Shown here one piece after another: positions 1-5,039 of a DNA stretch of 9,510 bases. This DNA comes from CAYPEK01 sp964409645 (GTDB taxonomy: Bacteria > UBP15 > UBA6099), in NCBI GenBank assembly GCA_964409645.1, contig CAYPEK010000142.1, forward strand, positions 1 through 9,510, in the 5' to 3' direction. Position numbers and translations under genes: made by a program. A model generated the notes under the pieces. The model saw only the letters and a list, made by a program, of their open reading frames with translations. It was not told the origin of the DNA and made no database searches. Position 1 is the first letter of the stretch; each line of letters begins with the position of its first letter.

Positions 1-630
1 TACAAGCCGCGCACGTCTCCGTACAGTTTTCAGGGCTTTCAAGAGAAGGGGCTCAAGATGCTCGCCCGCGCCGCGAAGGAGACGGGCATGGCGATCATTA
101 CGGAGGTTATGGAGACGAGGGATGTGAAGAAGGTCGCCGCGTATTCGGACATTCTCCAGATCGGCACGCGCAATATGCAGAATTTCAATCTGCTGAAGGA
201 GTGCGGTAAGGTTGGGAAGCCGGTGCTGCTGAAACGGGGCTTTTCATCGACGATTGAGGAATGGCTGCTTGCGGCCGAGTACATTATGAAGGAAGGCAAC
301 TCTCAGGTGCTGCTCTGTGAGCGCGGGATCAGGACGTTTGAGACGTACACGAGGAACACGATCGATCTTAATGCGGTGGCGGCGGCAAAAACTCTTTCGC
401 ATCTGCCTGTGATTGTGGACCCGAGCCACGGGACGGGACGCTGGGAGCTTGTGACGCCGATGTCGAAGGCGGCGGTCGCCTGCGGCGCGGACGGGCTGAT
501 TGTGGAGGTTCACCCGAGGCCGGAGGAGGCGTTGAGCGACAGTCAGCAGACGCTGAATATGAAGCATTTCAAGCAGCTCAAGAAGGAGCTGAGGCCGGTT
601 GCGCAGGCTGTCGGAAGATCGCTGAAATGA
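1..630 (+). CDS. aroF: 3-deoxy-7-phosphoheptulonate (DAHP) synthase, type I-beta, 5'-truncated
   Basis: Catalyses condensation of phosphoenolpyruvate and erythrose 4-phosphate to DAHP, the first step of the shikimate pathway, in the cytoplasm. The reading frame is open from base 1 and the first visible residues (YKPRTSPYSFQGF) are the conserved KPRTSPYSFQG block, so the gene starts upstream; 209 residues are visible. ERGIRTFETYTRNT begins at window codon 107. DPSHGTGR gives the metal ligand His at codon 143, EVHP gives Glu at codon 169, and SDSQQ gives Asp at codon 180. The His-Glu-Asp spacing (26 and 11) equals that I recall for the Thermotoga enzyme (His272, Glu298, Asp309), so about 130 N-terminal residues are missing, including the metal-ligand Cys. 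Any N-terminal regulatory domain (ACT-like or chorismate mutase) would lie outside. There is no C-terminal fusion. The symbol could equally be aroG or aroA in other naming schemes. Confidence 0.95.
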   Translation, partial: YKPRTSPYSFQGFQEKGLKMLARAAKETGMAIITEVMETRDVKKVAAYSDILQIGTRNMQNFNLLKECGKVGKPVLLKRGFSSTIEEWLLAAEYIMKEGNSQVLLCERGIRTFETYTRNTIDLNAVAAAKTLSHLPVIVDPSHGTGRWELVTPMSKAAVACGADGLIVEVHPRPEEALSDSQQTLNMKHFKQLKKELRPVAQAVGRSLK

Positions 631-669
631 GATAATGTTTTTTTCGATAGAACGGGATGAGGCATGGAA

Positions 670-700
670 GGATGTCGATGTTTTATTATGGTTGACATCC
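670..700. repeat. Imperfect inverted repeat upstream of the GC-rich hairpin
   Basis: GGATGTCGAT (670-679) can pair with GTTGACATCC (691-700), giving ten pairs including two G-T wobbles around an 11-base AT-rich loop. The right arm overlaps the base of the next hairpin, so the two structures exclude each other. Function unknown. Confidence 0.5.
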
Positions 701-737
701 TCCTGCGCCCCCTTCGCAAGGGGGAGGATTTATTATG
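682..737. repeat. Short GC-rich hairpin flanked by a 9-bp direct repeat (possible miniature insertion)
   Basis: TTTATTATG occurs at 682-690 and again at 729-737, exactly flanking a compact hairpin. CCCCCTT (708-714) pairs with AAGGGGG (718-724) over a CGC loop, and outer ATCCT (697-701) pairs with AGGAT (725-729). A competing fold pairs ATCCTCC with GGAGGAT and TGCG with CGCA. The exact flanking repeat looks like a target duplication around a 38-bp insert. The GTTGACATCCTCC start also resembles, from memory, hairpin ends found next to IS200/IS605-type elements, but that family does not duplicate its target. It could instead act as a terminator for the upstream gene, though no T run follows. 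Confidence 0.5.
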
Positions 738-837
738 TTCCGCTCGTTATGTTGGAGGATTTTGTTGTTACGTTTAGCCGGCTGACGAGGATTTGAGACG
801 CTTTCTTTTAGATATTAATTTTCGCATGACTTTTTTT

Positions 838-876
838 GTGTGCCATGTACAAAACTCTTTATTTTGTACATGAGAT
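838..876 (-). repeat. Dispersed palindromic repeat, copy 1 (inverted)
   Basis: In this orientation GTGTGC (838-843) precedes an 11-bp perfect stem, CATGTACAAAA (844-854) with TTTTGTACATG (862-872), around a 7-base loop, and the copy ends in AGAT. It is the reverse complement of the other two copies: the asymmetric flanks ATCT and GCACAC are kept and define the orientation. The loop sequence differs from the other copies. Confidence 0.8.
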
Positions 877-884
877 AAGACGAC

Positions 885-916
885 GACCTTTATACCTCTT
901 TCCCCCCTCAAAGGTC
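885..916. repeat. Inverted repeat between repeat copies 1 and 2
   Basis: GACCTTT (885-891) and AAAGGTC (910-916) form a perfect 7-bp inverted repeat around an 18-base pyrimidine-rich loop. It sits in the middle of the head-to-head repeat pair, so the whole 838-964 block can fold as a nested structure. Confidence 0.5.
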
Positions 917-927
917 ATTGTTAAGGC

Positions 928-964
928 ATCTCATGCACAAAAAAAAGCTTTGTGCATGGCACAC
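928..964 (+). repeat. Dispersed palindromic repeat, copy 2, with compensated stem
   Basis: ATCT flank, then CATGCACAAA (932-941) pairs perfectly with TTTGTGCATG (949-958) around a 7-base loop, then GCACAC (959-964). Compared with copies 1 and 3, the stem has C for T in the 5' arm and the matching G for A in the 3' arm, so pairing is kept. It forms a head-to-head pair with copy 1. Confidence 0.8.
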
Positions 965-1011
965 GAATCAGGTGTTTAATACATTATTTTATATGTTGCA
1001 GTATGTTGAAT

Positions 1012-3225
1012 TTAGAATCCTAATGCGCGGCCCGCGTTATACAGCAGGAAACATAAGCCCCATGCGAGAATGAGCTGATATGCCGCGGAGAATGCGGGCC
1101 ATCGCCATGAATCGGTTTCTTTCTTGATCGCGGCGAGCGTGGCGGCGCACGGTATGCTTGTCAGGGTGAAAAGCATGATTGCAGCCGCCGTAAGAGGATT
1201 GAACTTCGGGTCGTTTTTCACCGCATCTCTCAAGCTCGGCGAATCGCCGCCGGTTTCCTCTATGCTGTATGAAGTGCCGAGTGTGGTAACTATTACCTCT
1301 TTCGCGGCAAGTCCAGATATCAAAGCGACGGTGACGCGCGGGTCGAACCCGATAGGTTTCATTACGGGCGATATCGCGTTTGCCATGCGTCCGGCAATTG
1401 AGTATTCGAGTTTGTTTTCCGCCAGTTCGCTGTGAAGCGAGGCCGTGAGTTTAGCGTCTCCGGATTCCACGGCGGCATCCATCATTTTTTCGTACTTGGC
1501 GGAACCGGGATAAACGGGGAACGTCATCGCAAACCATATCAGGGCCGTGAGGGCGAGGACGATCGTTCCGGCCTTCCGAATGTACATCCATGTTCTTTCC
1601 CATGTGTGGACAATGATGCTTTTCAGCGCCGGTTTTCGATACGGGGGCAGTTCCATGACGAAGGGCGCCTCCGGGCCGCGGAAAACGGTCCATCTGAGCA
1701 GACGCGCCATGGCTGCTGCGAGCAGTACGCCGACGACATAAACCGCAAACACAGCCAGTCCGGCGGCGCTTATGGCGCCCCAAATCCGCCACGGAAAGAA
1801 TGCACCGGCGAGAAGTGCGTAAACCGGCAGGCGCGCGCCGCAACTCACAAGCGGCACTATCAGCATTGTAACCATCCTGTCCTTGCGGTTTTCGAGCATA
1901 CGGGTCGCCATTATCGCGGGCACGTTGCAGCCCATGCCGATTAGCATCGGAATAAACGACTTCCCGTGCAACCCCATGACGTGCATGACGCGGTCCATGA
2001 TGAACGCGGCGCGCGACATGTATCCCGAGTCTTCGAGGACTGCGATGCAAAGGAAGAGGAGCATGATGTTCGGCACAAATGCAAGGATTCCCCCTACCCC
2101 GCCGATGAGCCCGTCGGAGATCAGCGAGCCGATAATCGTACCTCCGGAGTGGGCCTCGACAAGACCGCCTATCCATGCGAAGAACTGTCCGAGCAGTCTG
2201 GTTGGATAATCACCGACCGCGAAGACAAAAAGAAACATACCGAGCATAATCAGCAGAAAAACTGGCAGCCCGAGCACGCGATTCAACAACACCGAATCGA
2301 TTTTGTCCGTGACGGTCTGCTTGTTTACCGACGGTCTGAATACTGTTTCTTTGATGAGACCTGTGATAAATCCGTACCGCTGGTCCGTTATTATATTCTG
2401 CACATCATCGCGGTAGATGGATGCAAGGTGAGCTCTGCTTTTTTCGGCCTCGTCGATTATTTCTTTTCCATTTGTCATCGCGCCGACGGTTCTTCTCTCC
2501 TCGACATCGTTCTCGAGCAGCTTAACAACCGTCCATCTTATGTTTCGCCCCGTGGAATTCGCGCCGCCTGCCTTGAGAACAGCTTCGATCTTCTCAATTT
2601 CCTCTTCGATCTCCCATCCGTAAGTTACTCTTACCTGCCTCTTCGACCCCGCGGCGGCTCCGCACGCTCCGCATCCGGTGCAAACCGCTCCGCAGAACGT
2701 CATTTCCACGGCCGCTTCAAGCGCCTGTTCCGGGCCTTTGTTCAATCGCGCGACTGCTGGAACCACCGGTGCGCCAAGCAGTTTAGAGAGGAGTTCGATA
2801 TTGATTTTCTGTCCCGATGCCTCGGACTCGTCCATCATATTTAAAAGAACGATTACGTTCGCGCCGAGCTCCATCAGTTGCGTTGTCAGATATAAATTTC
2901 TTTCCAAATTCGAAGCGTCAACAACATTAATGACGACGTCCGGTTGTTCGGTGACGATATAATTCCGTGCGATTATTTCCTCCATCGAAAACGCTGTCAG
3001 ACTGTAGGTGCCGGGCAAATCGACGATTCGCAAATTACGGCCGTTTCTTGTGAGGCGAGCCTCTTTTTTCTCGACTGTGACCCCCGGCCAATTCCCGACG
3101 TGCTGTCTCGCGCCGGTCAGGTTGTTGAAAACGGTCGTCTTGCCCGAGTTCGGATTTCCCGCGAGAGCAATAACTATGTCTTTTGTTTCCGCGCCGGTGT
3201 TTTTTGTTGCACTATCGTTCTTCAT
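1012..3225 (-). CDS. feoB: Ferrous iron transport protein B (FeoB)
   Basis: Inner-membrane Fe2+ importer with a cytoplasmic N-terminal GTPase. Numbering is from the ATG at 3225 (737 residues). G1 GNPNSGKT is at 23-30, G2 GNWPGVT at about 44-50, G3 DLPG near 69-72 and G4 NMMD near 129-132; a helical guanine-dissociation-inhibitor region covers about 195-295. The membrane part carries the two Gate repeats with GMGCNVPAIMATR (about 430-442), CGARLPVY, GLAAKEVIVTTLG (about 638-650) and the SIPCAAT segment (about 690). The family is usually about 700-780 residues, so it is complete. I prefer the ATG at 3225, preceded by AAAAGGG, over an in-frame GTG 21 bases upstream that has no good ribosome site. 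A four-cysteine cluster (C-x3-C-x2-C-x2-C, residues 178-188) sits between the GTPase and the inhibitor domain. It follows the DtxR-family gene by 67 bp and is probably co-transcribed with it. Confidence 0.97.
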   Translation of the reverse strand: MKNDSATKNTGAETKDIVIALAGNPNSGKTTVFNNLTGARQHVGNWPGVTVEKKEARLTRNGRNLRIVDLPGTYSLTAFSMEEIIARNYIVTEQPDVVINVVDASNLERNLYLTTQLMELGANVIVLLNMMDESEASGQKINIELLSKLLGAPVVPAVARLNKGPEQALEAAVEMTFCGAVCTGCGACGAAAGSKRQVRVTYGWEIEEEIEKIEAVLKAGGANSTGRNIRWTVVKLLENDVEERRTVGAMTNGKEIIDEAEKSRAHLASIYRDDVQNIITDQRYGFITGLIKETVFRPSVNKQTVTDKIDSVLLNRVLGLPVFLLIMLGMFLFVFAVGDYPTRLLGQFFAWIGGLVEAHSGGTIIGSLISDGLIGGVGGILAFVPNIMLLFLCIAVLEDSGYMSRAAFIMDRVMHVMGLHGKSFIPMLIGMGCNVPAIMATRMLENRKDRMVTMLIVPLVSCGARLPVYALLAGAFFPWRIWGAISAAGLAVFAVYVVGVLLAAAMARLLRWTVFRGPEAPFVMELPPYRKPALKSIIVHTWERTWMYIRKAGTIVLALTALIWFAMTFPVYPGSAKYEKMMDAAVESGDAKLTASLHSELAENKLEYSIAGRMANAISPVMKPIGFDPRVTVALISGLAAKEVIVTTLGTSYSIEETGGDSPSLRDAVKNDPKFNPLTAAAIMLFTLTSIPCAATLAAIKKETDSWRWPAFSAAYQLILAWGLCFLLYNAGRALGF

Positions 3226-3250
3226 AAAACCCTTTTGATAGACCACTCTA

Positions 3251-3266
3251 ACTAAATATTTTTAGT
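3251..3266. promoter_or_regulatory. AT-rich palindrome in the regulator-feoB gap
   Basis: ACTAAA (3251-3256) and TTTAGT (3261-3266) form a perfect 6-bp inverted repeat with a 4-base centre, 26 bp before the feoB ATG. It might be a second operator for feoB or a weak processing hairpin. Its half-sites point the opposite way from those of the operator candidate upstream of the regulator, so I do not claim the same protein binds both. Confidence 0.3.
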
Positions 3267-3292
3267 CATAGCACGGTCGATGCCACATGCAA

Positions 3293-3955
3293 TCAATTCG
3301 CAACAATTATCTGCGATGCTTCATTCAGACGAAGAGAAAGATGAAAACCTCTGACTTTTATCTCGACGGGATCGCCGAGCGGCGCCGTTCTCACAACTTC
3401 GATTTCAGTCCCCTTCGCAAGCCCCATCTCGGAAAAGCGTTTTCTAAGCTCACCCGCCGCCGTAATTTTCACGACTTTCGCCGAGCGGCCGGGCTTGATA
3501 TCGGCAAGCGAAACAGCAGCCGTTTTTTCCTCCGAAGACTCGGCGTGAAAAAAAGTGTTTTCGGTAGGCTGTGCGGCCACCCACTGGTTGAATCTAACGA
3601 GTTTATTGAGGGTTTCACGACTCAAAAAATGTTCGGCGGTGCAGGCGTCGGCTTCTGCCGCATCGTGCCCGACTCCGAGCACGTCGTGAAAGAAACTGAA
3701 CAACTGTTCGTGGGTCCTGTGGACCGCACGCGCTACACGCTCTCCCTCTTCGGTCAACTCAACATGGGAGCGTTTTTCGTATCTGATAAGGCCCTTCGAT
3801 GCGAGCTTAATCATGTTGTACGTCACGCTCGGCATCTTAACTTTCAGATAGCCGGCGATCTCGTTAACTTTCACAACTTCCTTTACCTTTTGAAGCATGT
3901 ATATCGCTTCGAGGTAGTTTTCAAGCGCCGGTGAAAGTTGTTCCTGATCAGCCAT
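3293..3955 (-). CDS. DtxR/MntR-family metal-dependent repressor with C-terminal FeoA-like domain
   Basis: Cytoplasmic metal-responsive transcriptional repressor, 220 residues. Residues 1-75 are a winged helix-turn-helix (ENYLEAIYMLQ, VNEIAGYLKV, PSVTYNMIKLASKGLIRYE). Residues about 76-130 are the dimerisation and metal-binding domain; ACTAEH (Cys105, Glu108, His109) matches the Cys102-Glu105-His106 site of DtxR, with further His at 79, 82 and 90. Residues 146-218 are a full FeoA/SH3-like domain (RKRFSEMGLAKGTEIEV, APLGDPVEIKV, LSLRLNEASQIIV). Asn13 occupies the place of DtxR Met10 and MntR Asp8, and Glu101 that of DtxR His98, so metal preference is uncertain. The ATG start has GAGGC seven bases upstream. 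The gene precedes feoB, which points to iron control. Which metal it senses is inference. Confidence 0.93.
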   Translation of the reverse strand: MADQEQLSPALENYLEAIYMLQKVKEVVKVNEIAGYLKVKMPSVTYNMIKLASKGLIRYEKRSHVELTEEGERVARAVHRTHEQLFSFFHDVLGVGHDAAEADACTAEHFLSRETLNKLVRFNQWVAAQPTENTFFHAESSEEKTAAVSLADIKPGRSAKVVKITAAGELRKRFSEMGLAKGTEIEVVRTAPLGDPVEIKVRGFHLSLRLNEASQIIVAN

Positions 3956-3971
3956 TTTTCACGCCTCACTC

Positions 3972-4014
3972 AATTAGCCTGCTCTAATTATATGAGTCGG
4001 TGCGGCTGTTTCAA
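3972..4014 (-). promoter_or_regulatory. Promoter of the metal-repressor/feoB unit with an overlapping operator candidate
   Basis: On the minus strand, -35 TTGAAA (4009-4014) and -10 TATAAT (3987-3992) are separated by 16 bp. AATTAG (3972-3977) and CTAATT (3984-3989), read on the plus strand, form a perfect 6-bp inverted repeat with a 6-base centre. It overlaps the -10 box and the expected start point near 3980, the usual place for a repressor of this family to act. Autoregulation is inferred from this layout. Confidence 0.7.
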
Positions 4015-4067
4015 TACTCTATTTTAGATTTTGTCGGGTAAAACGCGGCTGTATTTAATACCTTATC
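4002..4067. repeat. Imperfect short direct repeat across the permease stop codon and repressor promoter
   Basis: GCGGCTGT occurs at 4002-4009 and 4045-4052, each followed by a similar AT-rich stretch (TTCAATACTCTAT versus ATTTAATACCTTAT). The second copy contains the stop codon of the TauE-family gene; the first covers the -35 box of the repressor promoter. A small local duplication would explain it. Confidence 0.4.
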
Positions 4068-4848
4068 TGTAAAGCGCAAGAAATTTCTGGAAGAGAACTC
4101 CGGCTCCCGCGATAAACAGCAGAATGAAAACCACCAGCCGAAACGTGCTTTCCTTGATGCGTGAATGCAGCGCCTCGCCGGCGGCGATTCCCGCAAATAG
4201 CGCCGGAAGCACCGCAACGCTGTACTTCACACTCTCTACGTTGATCTTACCGCCTATCACGTCGCCCGCAATCAACACTCCGCTGAGCAGCAGCCATAAC
4301 GCGCTCAGTGTGCTTCTGAACACACTTTTATCGGAAAGTCTTCGGTTGGCGTAAATAGTTATAAGCGGTCCGCCCGATGCATAGATGCCGTAGATTATCC
4401 CGCCGGCGCCGAGCCAGAATGCGGATTCGGGCAGTTTCATCGGTTTTGTGACTACTTCCGCACCGCGGTTTTTTATCATTTTTATAAGTTGATATGTGGA
4501 AAATACAACTATGAATGAGCCGTACAGAAGCGTGAGCCAATCGACCTGCGTGTTCTTCGATCTGATGTACAGCTTGAATCCGAAGCCGAGCAGGAAACCG
4601 ATGAAAACAAACGGCATTATGTCCCTGAAAAGCGCTTTGTAGTCGATTTTTTTGTGGTGGCGCGCAATAATGTATAGAACCACGAGAAAATTCACTGGGA
4701 CAAGAATCGGGAGCAGGAAACTGTCGATCGGGAAAAAGATCGCGCCTAGGATAACGGCGATAACAACGCCGCCGAAACCGGACAGCGCTTCGACTCCGTT
4801 CGCAAGAAATACGAACAGGCTCAGAAGTAAAATGTCTCTTATCTCCAT
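4063..4848 (-). CDS. TauE/SafE (DUF81) family membrane permease
   Basis: Probable inner-membrane exporter of the TauE/SafE family, whose known members move sulfite, sulfoacetate or other organosulfur anions; the substrate here cannot be read from the sequence. The protein has 261 residues, usual for the family, and about eight hydrophobic helices (roughly 6-36, 41-61, 77-95, 104-124, 142-165, 180-199, 208-226, 236-256). The two internal half-repeats show the glycine-rich motifs GVEALSGFGG (18-27) and GIYASGGPLITIYA (154-167). I start it at the ATG at 4848, where AAGGTGG lies 8 bases upstream; an in-frame GTG 12 bases earlier would overlap that ribosome site. It has its own promoter and is followed on the same strand by the metal-repressor gene, whose promoter begins within about 70 bp. 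A role in iron or sulfur handling is not shown. Confidence 0.88.
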   Translation of the reverse strand: MEIRDILLLSLFVFLANGVEALSGFGGVVIAVILGAIFFPIDSFLLPILVPVNFLVVLYIIARHHKKIDYKALFRDIMPFVFIGFLLGFGFKLYIRSKNTQVDWLTLLYGSFIVVFSTYQLIKMIKNRGAEVVTKPMKLPESAFWLGAGGIIYGIYASGGPLITIYANRRLSDKSVFRSTLSALWLLLSGVLIAGDVIGGKINVESVKYSVAVLPALFAGIAAGEALHSRIKESTFRLVVFILLFIAGAGVLFQKFLALYR

Positions 4849-4875
4849 AATCCAAACCACCTTTTTCAGGGTGCA

Positions 4876-4903
4876 ATTATAAGAGAAGGAAAAATAATGT
4901 AAA
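4876..4903 (-). promoter_or_regulatory. Promoter of the TauE/SafE-family gene
   Basis: On the minus strand, -35 TTTACA (4898-4903) and -10 TATAAT (4876-4881) are separated by 16 bp and lie about 28 bp upstream of the ATG at 4848. It is a close match to the sigma-70 consensus. It lies back to back with the promoter of the gene at 5040. Confidence 0.7.
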
Positions 4904-4940
4904 AGGAATTATTTAATTATCATCGGTGCAAATTGGATTG

Positions 4941-4984
4941 TTGCGCTCAAAACTTCTACCTAATATAATAAACGCGATTTATTA
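4941..4984 (+). promoter_or_regulatory. Promoter of the gene at 5040 with a 19-bp palindrome over the start point
   Basis: -35 TTGCGC (4941-4946), a 17-bp spacer and -10 TATAAT (4964-4969). TAATAAA (4966-4972) and TTTATTA (4978-4984) are a perfect 7-bp inverted repeat around CGCGA. It overlaps the -10 box and the expected start near 4976, so it is a candidate operator, or a hairpin at the very 5' end of the transcript. The leader to the TTG start would be about 64 bases. Confidence 0.6.
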
Positions 4985-5039
4985 AAAAGTTATTTTTACG
5001 GCGCACGTATCCGGTTGATATGCGCGCAGAGGTGACATT

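Larger units (their letters stand above)
631..1011. other. Non-coding gap between converging genes, repeat-rich
   Basis: This 381-bp gap separates the 3' ends of the DAHP synthase gene (plus strand) and feoB (minus strand). I see no convincing gene in it. It holds a GC-rich hairpin with flanking direct repeats (682-737) and two inverted copies of a palindromic repeat (838-964). GGAGGATTT occurs at 723-731 and again at 754-762. No classic intrinsic terminator (GC stem followed by a T run) is evident for either gene, so the hairpins here may serve that role. Stretches 763-837 and 965-1011 show nothing recognisable. Confidence 0.8.

Noticed and set aside
691..730. Intact IS200/IS605 element or its omega RNA
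   Set aside because: Only a hairpin resembles such ends; there is no tnpA or tnpB, and the 9-bp direct repeat does not fit that family.
836..966. CRISPR array
   Set aside because: Only two inverted copies nearby, no regular spacers and no cas genes.
1432..2844. Long open frames on the plus strand inside feoB (170 and 292 codons), and a 241-codon frame on the same strand as feoB
   Set aside because: They overlap a full-length FeoB whose motifs are all in place, and their translations look random (rich in Arg, His, Ser, Cys).
3226..3246. Upstream GTG start for feoB
   Set aside because: No ribosome site ahead of it, while AAAAGGG is placed for the ATG at 3225.
3287..3934. 215-codon plus-strand frame opposite the metal-repressor gene
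   Set aside because: It is the antisense shadow of a clearly recognised repressor; no family features in the translation.
4849..4860. Upstream GTG start for the TauE-family gene
   Set aside because: It lies inside the AAGGTGG ribosome site that serves the ATG at 4848.
4849..5039. Riboswitch or small RNA in the divergent promoter region
   Set aside because: The space is taken by two back-to-back promoters, and no known riboswitch core was recognised.
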